Below are positions 1 through 11,415 of a stretch of DNA of 64,000 bases, in pieces (the first letter of the stretch is position 1; every line of letters starts with the position of its first letter). The translations under genes and the position numbers were made by a program. The notes beneath the pieces were generated by a model. The model was not told where the DNA came from. It saw only the letters and a list, made by a program, of their open reading frames with translations, and did no database searches. Source of the DNA: Adiantum capillus-veneris (lineage: Eukaryota > Streptophyta > Polypodiopsida > Polypodiales > Pteridaceae); the NCBI GenBank assembly GCA_014529385.2, contig CM043942.1, positions 57,847,340 through 57,911,339 on the forward strand, read 5' to 3'.

Positions 1-39
1 CAAACTGATGCAAGAAGGTGCGGGCCGTCCGGTTTCTAG

Positions 40-41
<2 letters not shown>

Positions 42-98
<57 letters not shown>
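42..98. repeat. (GA)n microsatellite
   Basis: An uninterrupted GA dinucleotide run of about 57 bases. The peptide repeats read across it are meaningless. Long CT runs also occur inside the family B LTRs of this window, so this tract may be the remnant of an LTR, but the flanks do not match family B. Confidence 0.97.
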
Positions 99-100
<2 letters not shown>

Positions 101-1331
101 CCTATGTGTCACAATCTGTGTGCGTGCATGACGGTAGAAGAGGCATGCCCTTGTTTTCCTCCTCTATCACATCGAGGTCATGTCGTCCTGCGGCCCTCGC
201 CTTCACACAAAGCTAAAGACCTACTGGCCGTCCATGTGGACGCCATCCGTCAAAGGACGCCCAACCCAGCCCAACACTAAGGCCTTTTCTTCAGTAGGCC
301 AAAAAGGAAGGAGGGCAACGACGGCCCCCTTGGGAAGTTAAAGAAAAGGGTTTTTCTTTTGCTTTTGGGAGAGAAGGGAGAAAAAAGGAAGAGGTTTTTT
401 TTGGCAAAGCAACGAGGCGAGCTTTGGAGGACGGTCTGCTTCTTCGCAGGCTTAGTTGAGGAAGAGGCAAGGCCAAGGAGCGACTCTTGAAGAAAGGGCT
501 TTCGGGTGATGAGAGCTTGGAAGGAAAGGAGCTCACTTGCATGTGTGCGTGCCTTGACAACGAAAGCAAGAGGAGGTAAGTCCGATTCTTGACGATCGTA
601 CCAGTGAGGGTTGCCGTCCATGATCAGCTTTTTATGCTCATCGAGGTTGTGTCGACGAGGCTGTTTGTACTAAGTTGTTCTCAGCAAAGGAAGAAAATAT
701 TGCCCGCATCTTTGGTGTCATTTTTCCTTCCCCCCTTTGTTCTACTGCTCTTATGCTTGTGTCCGCGGTGTCGAGTGTGTGTGTGTAGGCAAATGTGCCC
801 CCATCAAACTGGCGGTGTCTTGTGGCAAAGAGAGAGAAAGAGGACCTGGGTGTGCGTGGGAAGCTGTAAAATGTGTCACGCGGTGCGTATGTGTTCGATC
901 GTGATCTGATATAGTGTGATCGACTCAAGAAGTGTGCAGGCGGTGGTCTGCTAGCAGGAAAGAGGATTTTGAAGGTGAATCTTAGTGGATTGGGGTGTTG
1001 TGTTTACATTGAGCTATAGAGAGGCAGACTACTTGTGTTTCAGGTGTGTTCCCCTTTCCCCCTATCCAACGTCTAAGTGACCAGCTTGTGATGATTTTGG
1101 ATTTGTGCATAGCTCTTAGAATGTATATCACAAATATATGCCTAGCTTTCCTTTTGGATGTTGAACAAGTTTTGACCACTATAACTCATTTCACGCTTTA
1201 AAGTGGTATTCTGGTTAGATTTTGAGCAATTGAGGTTCAAATGAGATGATACTTGGTAAATTCTCTCATGATCATGTGATAAAGACTTAGGATAGGTCAA
1301 GTTGGCTCCTTGATTCATTTTTAAGCATTGG
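99..1331. other. unassigned DNA, no supported gene
   Basis: I see no convincing protein here. Short open frames on both strands lack domains. A consensus-like splice donor (GAG followed by GTAAGT) lies near 573-580, after a purine-rich stretch, and could mark a 5' exon or transposon leader, but no acceptor or coding exon can be tied to it. The palindromes just to the right suggest that this belongs to the leader of a family C-like retrotransposon whose coding part is not in the window. Confidence 0.5.
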
Positions 1332-1355
1332 AGACATCATACGCGTATGATGTCT
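1332..1355. repeat. 24-bp perfect palindrome (ATAC/GTAT variant)
   Basis: AGACATCATACG followed by its exact reverse complement. It is the same motif as the array at 57510-59179, except that the fourth-from-centre positions are A and T rather than C and G, and the change is matched in both arms. Confidence 0.95.
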
Positions 1356-1615
1356 ATCGTATAAAAAAAGGCTCAATTTTGAATCAGAGCTAGGTCTTGG
1401 CTTGGCTTATACTCCTATAGTATCAGAATTTGAAATGGAGGTGATTTCAGGTGTTTGGAGTCATAATTTGGGTATGTAGCCTCTAAGTTCCAAAACTTTG
1501 GTTTGGATGGATATAAAGAGATAAAACATGATGGAACTTGAGCTTTGAGCTTGACTTGATGTGATATAAGCATGGGAGGTGAAAAAACTTCAACATGATT
1601 CATTTTGGCCGTTGG

Positions 1616-1630
1616 AGACATCATACACGT
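1616..1630. repeat. half palindrome cut at its centre by an LTR
   Basis: The left arm plus centre of the same palindrome (AGACATCATACACGT) ends exactly where the minus-strand family A LTR begins at 1631. The right arm is absent on the far side of that element, where the copy is truncated. ACGT would be the target duplication. Confidence 0.85.
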
Positions 1631-2773
1631 TGTGAGAGGGATGGAAACACACACAACGCCTCTGTAATGACCCGACACACACACTTGGGATGATAAACAC
1701 ACACACACTATGAGGCACCACTCGGCTTACACAACCCCCCTGGCCGAGATAGGGAACACACCGATGGAGTGAGAGGAGACAGACCACCCATTTTCCCACT
1801 CCACACAGAGAGAGATACACACACACCCCCAAAAAACTCACCTCAAAAGAGGAGAATTTCTTATGTTTAGATACAATTGAGCTTGGGCCAACACCAATGG
1901 GGCAAATAGCTCACACAATATGGGTAAAATATGCCACATACAATCACAAATTGGAGCAGAAGCTTCACTAATAGGAGAAACTTACATGACTAAAACAACA
2001 AAAAAACAGTGAGAAATTTGGCAAAATTGACAGTGCCATCGCGTTCGGAACGGCCCAAAACCCTATTCTACAATGTCAAAAGTGCTCAAACACGACCTCG
2101 GATGAGCAGTTTATGGCCAAAATAGGCTCCAAAAACAACAAAAACACAGTTGTGACTGTTCCTCCTCTTCTCTCCACGTTATCTCCAGTATTCTCTTAGG
2201 TTTTTCAGTTCCCACACTTAGCTTTATTACTTGGGCACCTTTGGCCTTTTAGTTGACCTCAAACGGACCCTGAACAGACCAAAAAGTGGCCTCGCAGTGC
2301 ATAGTTGTCACCATGCTGCATCCATCCGCACACCTGGCACTCAACTTTTTCCAAGAATGCATCCCACAACCATGTGAAGTGGCCCCCAGATACACTTCTC
2401 ATGATGACCTTTTTGCATATATCACAAGAAAACACCCACGTTGTGTCCGTACTTATCCACGTGCAAATATTGACCCCTTTCGACCTCCTCACGCCACTAG
2501 ATACCATCTAACGCACCTGCTCACCTCATGTCGTCGGCCCACGGATAGCTTCCTCGAGAAGTTTTACGTGATACCAACTTCTCATTATTATAGAAAAAAC
2601 ACATTGATACTGATGACGATGAAAATCGATGCACTATGTACATGATGTCCTACCTGTATACATGTGGGCCCCACACAGCCACCTGGCTCTGGAAAATGGG
2701 CAATCCTTTATTCGATGCACCATGCATGTATATATACATATGCGCAATCCCTTGCTCCAAAAAAATCCTAACA
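1631..2773 (-). repeat. 3' LTR of family A minus copy
   Basis: The reverse complement aligns end to end with the two 1140-bp LTRs at 44009 and 51516: it starts TGTTAGG (TGTCAGG in the others) at 2773 and ends CTCACA at 1631. It contains the GT-rich stretch seen as ACACAC runs at about 1678-1830. It is noticeably more diverged from the other two LTRs than they are from each other. Confidence 0.93.
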
Positions 2774-2792
2774 TAGTTTGCCCATCCCCTAG
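2774..2792 (-). promoter_or_regulatory. polypurine tract, minus copy of A
   Basis: On the minus strand CTAGGGGATGGGCAAACTA abuts the LTR start. The same tract precedes the 3' LTR of the complete copy at 51497-51515. In LTR elements this primes plus-strand DNA synthesis. Confidence 0.8.
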
Positions 2793-2859
2793 TCTGCTAG
2801 ATCATTCATAATCAGTAGCAGCAAAAAGAGATACGAGACTCGCCGCGTCATAGGTCTCA

Positions 2860-4083
2860 TTAGGAGATTTCGGAGGTCTTTTGGAGGGCCTTTTGGAAGA
2901 GAGAGGAAAATAAGCTCCTCCAATGAGAGAAGAGCCTATGTTACGTAGAAAAATAGATTGATATTAACAAAAATATAAAAGGTGTCCCTCTCCTCATTTA
3001 ATAATCTAGTGGTCCTTGAAGACGAGCACTCTCTTTCATTTAATGCGAGCACCTTTTTCAGAAGGTAGATGCGGTGCATTTGATACGGGATACGTCATCA
3101 CTAGAACTCAAAAAGTCACAAAACTATCAAGTGGTGGAAGATTTTGAAACTTTTGATATTGTCAATGCGTCCGGAACGCACATATCTCCTAGAAATGAAT
3201 GTCCAATTGCCTCGGTTAGACATCCAAAGAGGCAAAAAAATGTCACAAATCCCTAAAGGAACATTTTACTAACTGCGCGCGAGGGGCCATTCCAAAATTT
3301 TGTAATGCCTCCTCGCGCGCCGTTAGTAAAAAGCCTTTTTTTCCTCTTTTTAGGGAGCTTTTTGAGAGGAAAATGTCCAAAAACCTCTAAAAAGGGGCTT
3401 TCTGGAAAGATAAGTGTCCAAAAATCACTAAAAGGAGCTTTGTACTAACGACGCGCAGAGGGGCATTCTAGAATTTTGGAATGCCTCCTCGCGCGCCGTT
3501 AGTAAAAAGCCCTTTTTTCCTCTTTTTAGGGAGCTTTTTGAGAGGAAAATGTCCAAAAACCTCTAAAAAGGGGCTTTCTGGAAAGATAAGTGTCCAAAAA
3601 TCACTAAAAGGAGCTTTGTACTAACGGCGCGCAGAGGGGCATTCTAGAATTTAGAAATGCCTCCTCGCGCGCCTTAAGTAAAAAGCCCATTTTTTGGGGT
3701 TTTTTGACATTTTTTGCCTCTTCGGTTGTCGGAATGAGGCAAGTAGACATTCGTTTTTAGGATATTTTGGCGTTCCGGACGCATTGGTGGTGTCAAAAGC
3801 CTCAAAATCTATCACTATTTGATAGTTTGTGACTTTTCAACTTTTAGTGATGACGTAAGCTGCATTGAATGCGCCGCACCTGCCTCCTGAAAAAGACGCT
3901 CGCATTAAATAAAAAAGTGACCGTTTTCAAGGATGATTGGGAATATAAATCTACTTTTTAGAGTGTCTGGTTGTCCTTTTGGATGTAATCACAAGGTGCA
4001 AGTGCATTTTATAAAAAGTTTCTAGAGAGAGAAATACAATTTCTTACAAGGCCCTCCAAATGACCTACGAAATTTTCTAATGC
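2860..4083. mobile_element. foldback / long inverted-repeat element
   Basis: About 1.2 kb interrupts the 3' part of the family A minus copy, between sequences that are contiguous in the complete copy (near 51430). The ends are inverted repeats of about 34 bp (2860-2893 and 4050-4083, outermost ATTAGGAGATTTCGG against ATTAGAAAATTTCGT read inward). A second, longer imperfect inverted repeat pairs about 3000-3256 with 3697-3960. The centre holds three hairpins in tandem. No transposase is present, so it is non-autonomous, of foldback or MITE type; I could not fix a target duplication or superfamily. Confidence 0.82.
3257..3690. repeat. 176-bp tandem repeat, each unit a large hairpin
   Basis: Three inverted repeats start at 3267, 3443 and 3619, exactly 176 bases apart. 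Each pairs TACTAACNGCGCG...AGGGGCATTC with GAATGCCTCCTCGCGCGCCGTTAGTA around an AATT-rich centre (about 62-68 bases: 3264-3331, 3443-3504, 3619-3680). The spacers between the hairpins are nearly identical and contain further short inverted repeats (CCTCTTTTTAGG and CCTCTAAAAAGG). Confidence 0.93.
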
Positions 4084-4830
4084 CTCATCCCTCACACACA
4101 TTACTTGTTCTACAGACAGCTCATCTTGATCCACCATCATTAACCTGGCATGATATAACTTGAGACGCAATCCATTTACCTTTGACTTATGTAGGATTCC
4201 ATCCAGGTTAGCCAGCTAATATGTACCATTCGGAAAACACTCCAGTGCCTTGAAAGGGCCTTCCCACTTAATTTGAAACTTCTTTTGGAAGGTGTTGTCC
4301 AGCTTACTATTGTAGCGTGAAACCAAGTCATGCTTCTTGATACCCCTACTTTTGACCTTTTTATTTATCTTTGCCAAAGCCTTATCCTGCATCTACCCAT
4401 AATGTTTCAATGCACTCATCCTATCCACCCGGACCTCTTGTAACTGTAAGAGCCTCTCTTTGAATGCATCACTAGGCGGCCTAAGCAGCTTCTCTAGCAT
4501 CTTTACTACAGGAAACTCCACTTCCACAGGCAATAGTGCTTCCTTTCCATACACCAAATGAAATGGGGTAAACTCTGTACATGTCTTCACCAAAGTACGG
4601 TAAGCCCATAATGCACTAGGTAATTCCAAATCCCAATTCTTTCCTTGGTGCTCTGTCACTTTCAAAAGGATTTGTACCAACTCACCATTGAATCTTTCAT
4701 TTAAGCCATTACACTGCGAGTAATAAGGAGTGGTATGCTGGTGCCTAATCTTCATCTTTGAAAATAAAAAATCTAGCAGTTTAGCTCTAAATCTTGGACT
4801 CTTATCTGAAAGTAGCTCCAATGGCACCAT
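4084..4830 (-). pseudogene. family A integrase C-terminal half, decayed
   Basis: The minus strand encodes the last third of the integrase core and the C-terminal domain. It begins at the second catalytic Asp (LLSDKSPRF), then HQHTTPYYSQCNGLNERFN with the catalytic Glu, then the ALWAYRT and PFHLVYGKEALLP motifs at 4830-4393, and a disrupted tail to 4090. It corresponds to about 50690-51430 of the complete A copy. The first catalytic Asp and the zinc-binding region are deleted. Nonfunctional. Confidence 0.88.
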
Positions 4831-5557
4831 CCCCTACTGATGGATTTACATAAAATGCTTGCTCCCAATCAGGAGCTTGCATGGCTGACATCCCTCCTAA
4901 CACTTCTTTCACCTCTTAAAACACTTCTTCACACTTGTCATCCCATTGCAATGGATCATGCTTTGCCACTTGTTGTAATGGATAAAGGAGCTGCGAAGAC
5001 AATGGAATAAACCGCGCCATGTACTTCACTTTGTGTATAAAGGTTTCCAATTGCTTTGTACTCGTAGGTGATGGAAGAAGAATAATAGACTTAACCTTGT
5101 CTGGATCAGCCTCAATGCCATTTTCTGACACCATGTGGCCCAATAACTTCACCCTTGGTTGTGCTAAATGACATTTCTTCGGATTTAGTTGTCCTCCACA
5201 TTCATCATATCGAGCCAATACCATATGCAGCTTCTCATGATGTTCAGCCCTACTGCTGTAGACACAGAAGTCGTCCATAAAAGCTTTAACACAACTACTA
5301 GTGAATGGTTACAATACCCAATTTGCTCTCTCTTGATAGAAAGATGGTCCATTTGACAACCCAAATGGCAATACTGTGTAGCAATAGCCACCCCATGGCG
5401 TAATGAAAGTTGTCTTTGTTCGGTCTTTAAGAGCAATCTTCAATTGAAAATAGCCTGAAAAACCATCACACACATTGTACTTTTCATAACCTGCCACTGA
5501 ATCCAAGATCTGATCGATGAATGGAAAGAGGATATGAGTTCTTCTTAGTGGCTGCAT
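4831..5557 (-). pseudogene. family A reverse transcriptase C-terminal half, decayed
   Basis: Fragments in two frames encode the RT palm and thumb: FITPWGGYCYTVLPFGLSNG near 5400-5330, the FMDDFCVYSS active site near 5285, then LGHMVSENG and the connection region, ending at CEEVF and the start of the first RNase H. The FMDD aspartates are kept. The frame breaks at about 5300 and again near 5557. At about 4830 the sequence jumps directly into integrase, removing both RNase H domains. Confidence 0.88.
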
Positions 5558-7055
5558 TTAAGGGTTTAAAATCTACACAAATCCTCCACTTTCCATCCTT
5601 CTTTGGGGTGACTACTACTGGACTCACCCATTCTATGGTTTCCACTGGAACTATCAATCCTGCCTTCAATAACTTGTCCATCTCTTCCCGCAAGGCTTCC
5701 ATTTGCTCTTGACCCATCCTTCTTAGCCTTTGTCGCACTAGCTTAGCACCTTCTTTCAGCTCTATATGCATCTCTTTGCCCTTGAACCCTCTGATCTCTT
5801 CATATGAATTCATGAACAAATTAGGAAAATTAGCCAGCATGTGCAAATATATCTCCTTCTCCATAGCTGAGAGGTCTCCATTGATCATTTGTGTCATCAA
5901 TTCTTGCTTCTTTGACAATTCAACCTTGGTTTGCATCAGCCCTTCAATCAGTTCATAAGGCCCTTCACTTTCATCTTCGACCTCATTTGCAAATGCAACT
6001 AAACTAGACTCATGGGTTTCTTTGTCCATCAGAAGAAATGCAACATCAACATCCTCATCACTGTTGGTAGTAATATCACTGTCCTCGTCAGACACTGTGG
6101 AATATTCTTCATCACTAGACTCGTCCTCATCTTCATAAAGCTCCTCCAATACTTTCCTTGTGTCCATATTATATAGCTTCTTGGCACTTGTCTTTCCGTA
6201 GAGGCTAATTGTACCACGTCTCCAATCTTGAACAACTCCCATTGCACATAGCCATAGTCTACCCAATATAATAGGATATGCTCCCAACCCCGTTGGCATC
6301 ACATGAAAATCAACCAGTGCCTTTTCATCATATGCCTCCACTTCTAAGCTCTTTACAACACCCAAACATTTTACTTTTTGATGGTTTTCCAATCTGATCT
6401 GCAAGCGTGACACCCCAGTCACTATAAGACCCGTCTTTGCAACGCATGAGTGTGTTATGACACATATTTGGGCTCTGCCATCAACATAACCTTGTCCTAG
6501 ATTTTTTCTTTTGTGCCACACATCTACTATTGGGCAAATTTCTGGTAGCTCGTCCATTGCCAACACCTTTACTGAACCTCTCTCTGGCTCTTTCTCCATT
6601 GGGTTAACCATCCTCTTCCATTGTCGCTTTAGCTTAGGCACCATCTCTATAAGCTTCCCAAAAGTAACATATGTCTTCCTGCTTGTTAGGTCCTCCTTCA
6701 AGTCATAGCTTAATTGCCCATCCCCTAGTGGAAAATCTAAAACATGAAACTTGCGACGAGCCCTCCTTTTCCTCTTGGCCTTGAAATCCTCGCCTTTATG
6801 GCTCTTTCCCTTCTTCTTACTAGGACCTGGGGCACCTCTTCCTTCCTTTTCCTCTGTGGTTCTCTTCCCAATAGGCATCACTAATGTATCCTTTAGCTTT
6901 GATGCCTTCTCCAAGGTGACTACACTTATCACTTTTGTCTTTCCCTTTTCCTCCTGGGTTAATCCACTGGTTCCTTCTTCTCCCTTAATTTCGATGCCAT
7001 AATCATTTGACCTAGTTAGCACCTGACTTGGCAATGGATACATGTCTCCCCCCAT
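5484..7055 (-). pseudogene. family A protease and N-terminal RT, long open remnant
   Basis: A 523-codon open stretch carries a basic linker, the protease site (YVDGRAQICV, Asp kept but the usual following Ser-Gly-Ala altered), the second protease motif YPIILGRLWL, an acidic Asp/Glu/Ser-rich linker, and RT fingers with WVSPVVVTPKKDGKWRICVD. It then shifts frame. Its value is that it keeps sense codons where the complete copy has lesions: CAG where that copy has TAG at 47123, and four C where that copy has five at 47316. The family therefore once had gag and pol in one frame. Confidence 0.85.
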
Positions 7056-7951
7056 CCATGGTGGCTTATCACATTGCGGGCTGATGTGGCCTAGATCTAC
7101 GCAATTATAACATGTGGGCGTCTGCCTCCAGAACCTACCATTGCTTTGTCCAACACCATTCCTAGGTCTTTCTTCACCTCTTGGCTGATTTGCAAAACTC
7201 CCTCGACCTCAATTATTTTCCACTTGACCTAGCATGTTTAGGCTGAGATTCTTCATTAAATCTACCACTTGCCTCAGGTCTTGCCTTAGCCCATCATCTT
7301 ACATAACTTGAGGAGTGATATAAACCATTGGTTCATGATGAAACCCTAGCATGCGACCTTGTAAAGAGTCCATAGGATGAAATTTAGACCTCATGGGAAA
7401 AGACTCTACTCCTAGCTGGCTCATTTTTCTTAGCTTCCACTCTTTGTTCCTTGCCACCTCCAATGCATCTTCATATGTTCTAGGCTTCTTTAGCTCCACT
7501 CTTCAACGTATATTCTCCCAAAGACCAGCCAAGAACCTATCCTTCTTCATCATGTCAGGTGGGGCTACCTGTGGTGCTAAGGTCTTGCACATCCTCTCCC
7601 ATGCCATTGAAAAATTACGTATGTATGCATCTACTGGCTCACCTTCCCTTTGCACCAAACCTTGTCTTCTTGCCACACTTTGTCAGGATCTTCTGTCTTC
7701 ACAAACTCCACTTCCAATCCATGCCTTAGATTGTCCCAACTCAATCTTACAGGTGGATCAGCCACACGCAACTCCTCTTCAAATGCTTTGGAACAAACTT
7801 GTGCATCACTCTTCAAACAAATCTGGAGGAGAGGTAACATCTGCGCCGGGTCATGAATCTGATTGCTAATGCAAGCAATCTCCATATTTTCCAAAAAGTC
7901 TTCCACATCTTCATCACTTCTTCCATGAAACTCCGAATAAGAGAAAGCCAT
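7056..7951 (-). pseudogene. family A gag, decayed
   Basis: Starts with MAFSYSEFHGRSDEDVEDFLE at 7951, a retrotransposon gag (capsid) domain, followed by the WDNLRHGLEVEF and RTYEDALEVARNKEWKLRKM regions and a CCHC zinc knuckle (CYNC...H...C) near 7110-7070. It is split by frameshifts around 7640 and 7500. It matches the complete gag at 46172-47125. Confidence 0.87.
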
Positions 7952-8043
7952 GGTTTTGATGCTTTGAGAATCCCTTCAAACACACATGCAAGAACCCAAC
8001 TTTTTACTGACCCAATCCCCAGAAACTTCAATGGAGCTTGTCT

Positions 8044-8263
8044 TTAGATAAGGACAAACACATGCACATCAAATGAGTTTTCATAGTTAATCTCATGGGA
8101 ATTACAACATGCAAAGGGCATTCCAGTATCTCTCTTAATCTTCTTGGCCCGAACATAAAGATTATGCACTGCTGAAAAAAATCTTCCTGGACACATGAAC
8201 ATTTATTTGGATTCTTTATGTTAAAGGAAAAGGAGTGAATTGAGGTCCATTTTGATCATCCAT
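8044..8263 (-). pseudogene. relic of the pre-gag small ORF, family A minus copy
   Basis: The minus strand from ATG at 8263 matches the 72-codon ORF at 45869-46087. It has a stop (CAA to TAA) after about 15 codons and a one-base insertion near the 3' end, but still shows RKIFFQQ, FMFGPRRLREILE and, out of frame, SFDVHVFVL. It lies directly upstream of gag, as in the other copies. Confidence 0.8.
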
Positions 8264-8469
8264 TAAAGCCAACCATACAACTCCCAAGAAGGCACACCTG
8301 ACTTATCCTCTAATTTTGCCAAAATTTCAGCAGCATAATAGCATAAATGGTTCAAAAGACAAAAATACCAGCCATCACAACTTGGAAAAATTTTGGCAGA
8401 GTTTCCCCAGAAGTAAACCAGTAAGAACCCAAAATTTAGATTGTGTATGTATGCATAACCTGCCAACAA
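8264..8469 (-). other. second leader open frame, family A minus copy
   Basis: A frame of 68 codons with no ATG start, matching 45663-45869 of the complete copy without any indel; about 49 of 68 residues are identical by eye. It is hydrophobic and aromatic (NFGFLLVYFWGNS). It ends in TAATG, the stop overlapping the start of the next small ORF. Whether it is ever translated is unknown. Confidence 0.45.
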
Positions 8470-8645
8470 TACAACTCGAGCATCAAGTGGGAATCTCTAG
8501 TACATAGCCTATGGTGAGGTCATGAAAAGGGTGCTCCAGCCACCTGTATCACCAAAAGGATATCACATTTGAGAATCCCCCAGCTCAATAAAACCTCACG
8601 CTATCGACCCTCTCACACAAGCTTATGCAAATCTCGTATAGTCAA

Positions 8646-11410
8646 TCCGATCTTTGGGTCTAAGTGGTCACAAATTTGTTCAATTTGGTCCAAGCTAAAT
8701 ATATGGTCTATATGCTATGTGGTGAACATGTTTGTGATGAAAAAGGAGCCAATTTATGATGTTAGGTCTAGAGCCAGTTTATGACTGTAGGCCTTGACTC
8801 TGCATTTTTGGGGCATTGGATACCCAAACTAGCTCCAAATCCCATGAAAATGTGTGGGCTTTGTGTTTAGAGTATGTACAGTGAGCTTGTGACTTCACAT
8901 ATGAAATTTTCTATGTAAAATTGGTTGTGAGACATCATACTCATATGATGTTTATTCTGCAAAATTCAAGTTTTGATGCTTCTATTTGTGTTGTGCTTGT
9001 TCCATAAGCCCTAATTTCTAGGTTTCAATTTATAAAGTACATTCTTAGCACAGAAATTCCCTTTTGGCCGTTTCAATCTCCGAAGTCATCTTTTGATCAC
9101 GGAGCCATCTTTTTGCAATCATTCTTCTTGAGAACCATCATCCTAGCTTAGGGATGCAGTGAAGATTGTTCCCATGTGGTGTGTGTCCCATTCAAGATTT
9201 TTGAAGCCGTTTTTGAAGATTTGTCGCTCTGAAAGTATCTTTTGGATAGGTAGTAATAGGTGATCGCTTTTCTCGAAATTTGGCCTTAGGCATAGGTGGT
9301 TGGTGGTATTCCGATGGATGTCGCTCGTGAAGGTTTGTGGCACACGAACGCTCCACTTGCCCATGAGAGCAAAGTGACACTTTGAGTGTCCAAAGCCAAA
9401 CTTTGTGTTTTGACCTTCTTCTTGCGGTCAAAATTCAGAGGTAGTTCATAGGCTATTAGGCCACATTGAGGTGCATCTTCGTGTGAAGTTCCGCTTCATT
9501 CCGAAAACCTTTCCTAGATTGTGTTCTGTGGGTCCTGAGAAGTTAGGGTTTCTCCTGTTGACCTAAACCTACATTGGAGGTCATAAAATGCTCATCTAGC
9601 TTAGGGTGAACCCCCTTTCAAGTCTTGTAGCTATCAGGTTAGTGGTTGTCACGTTTCGGTCTCTACCCGACGATGCCATACTATAGCTTTTGTGAGCTTT
9701 CTGCGTTGAAGTTAGCATAGAACAACAAGAGTGAAAGGTAATGAGACTACCTCTCATGTATAGCGGTGATTGGTATCTCTTGTGCATCGTACAAGGCCGT
9801 AGAAGATCCATGCGCTCTAGGTCTCTCAAGATCTCTCTAAAGGTGAATAATGAAAATGAGATAGTAAGTGGGGCCCAAAAGATCTTATATCTGAGTTTCC
9901 AAGACCACTTACCACAAAATTTGACACGTGTTCTTGTTTTGTCACGAAATGCACTTTAGCCTCAAAAAATTATTCATTTGGACTCCATTTGCCCCGTTTT
10001 CAAAAGGACATGTTTTTACTCAATGGATTCATTGACAAAACATTCCCTTGATCCCAAATATTCTCCATATCCACTTGGTAACAGTCTTTATCTTCCAATT
10101 TGTAAATGATTCGATGCCTCATCTTTTTTGGAGTGCTTGAACCTATGCATCAAATGCAAAATCTCACAGGTTAGTGCAAGATTTTGGTCATATTAAGTCT
10201 GACTATGGTCAATTTTATCCTCTTATTTATTTATGTCAGTATCTACAAGTTATGAGGTCTAGTTTGTGCCATCATGGTATCCCTAGAGTCTTTTAATTGA
10301 GTACTACCAAATGGTCCTCTTTAGTGTCACAATTTTTCAGTACGATAGCATCTTTGGCTGCATACATCTTATGTCCAATTGGATTATTTGGGGAATTGTG
10401 CCCTATTTCTAGCACTTGCAACTCCCTATAAGAGTTGGTAAGCTTTGGGTACCAAAATTCTCAATTTTTCCTTCGTCTCATCCAAGTTATGGCCATTTTC
10501 AGCTTTTGAGACTAAGAATTCTCTTTCTCTTTGATTTCTTGGTGGATCAAGGTTCTCTTGGAGTCAAATGTGCACTACCAAGGTGGATTTGACCTACTGG
10601 GGCTAGGGTATCAAATAATTCCCAAACCTAACCCGTGTGGCAGCAATTGTGATAGCTTCCATATATATCATTTTGGACTAAAATTTCTTGAGTAGCTCCC
10701 TTCATGCCTTTGTGTACTTGTTGGTGCTCTCATCTTATTTTGTAAACTTGTATCCATCTAGATAGCCAGTTTTCTGTCTTGTAAGAGCTTGGCACTTGGT
10801 TTTTGTGGGATTGAAGTGTCCATTTCTTGTATACACAACATTTTTGGACACCCTGGAGGATAATCATCACAATAGTATTGCCAAAGTCCCTAACACCCTG
10901 ATGTGATAGCAACCGCACTAGCTACCATGTGTGTCAAATACTCATGAAATTGGTATTGCTATCTACTGATTCCTCTTGATGTGTAGACCCTTCTTATGCT
11001 ACGAACCATCTTTGTGGACTATGTCTTGGTCCCTTACCTAAATTTTCCTTGTTCTGAAAGCCTTTGGTCATGGTTATGGTATCTTTGGATTTTCTCATCA
11101 ACTTCAACTTCTTCCTGCATATTCCTTGGATCTTTCCTAAGATTTTGTGGATAAATTCATGTCTGTGGTCTTTATAATTTAGTCAATTGTAACTTGTTTA
11201 CTGTTAAACATTTTTCCTTATCTTGAACCATCTTTTGGCCTAATTTTTTGTTACATTAGCTGACACTAAGGGTGTTGGATTTTTTGATGTCAAAATTCTT
11301 GACTTTGCATTGTTCCTTGCCAATTTATGATCCTTTTCTTTCTTTTCAGACTGTCCCAAACCTATCATCTGTGTTGGATTTTGGTGGTCAAAATTACTCT
11401 AGTTTGCACC
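8646..11410. other. unassigned DNA, no supported gene
   Basis: AT-rich sequence with no domain in any frame. It carries one degenerate copy of the 24-bp palindrome (8930-8953), so it may continue the retrotransposon leader seen at 1-1630, split by the family A minus copy. The phrase CTAGCTTAGGG recurs near 9145 and 9597. I see no LTR ends, primer site or RNA gene. Confidence 0.5.
8930..8953. repeat. degenerate copy of the 24-bp palindrome
   Basis: AGACATCATACT followed by CATATGATGTTT. The outer arms match the 1332 palindrome; the centre and one terminal base have drifted, so the symmetry is imperfect. Confidence 0.8.
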
Positions 11411-11415
11411 TTGGG

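Larger units (their letters stand above)
1631..8645 (-). mobile_element. family A Ty3/gypsy element, decayed minus copy
   Basis: Reading the minus strand, the order is leader (8645-7952), gag (7951), protease and RT (about 7055-4920), integrase C-terminal half (4830-4090), polypurine tract (2792-2774) and 3' LTR (2773-1631). It matches the complete copy at 44009-52655 throughout. Homology stops abruptly near 8645, corresponding to about 45497 of the complete copy, so the 5' LTR, primer site and first part of the leader are missing. About 1.37 kb of pol is deleted near 4830 and a foldback element sits at 2860-4083. Many frameshifts and stops. Clearly older than the complete copy. Confidence 0.93.

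Noticed and set aside
8-280. 90-codon ORF with Arg-Glu repeats at the left end
   Set aside because: Translation of the GA microsatellite; nothing else supports a gene.
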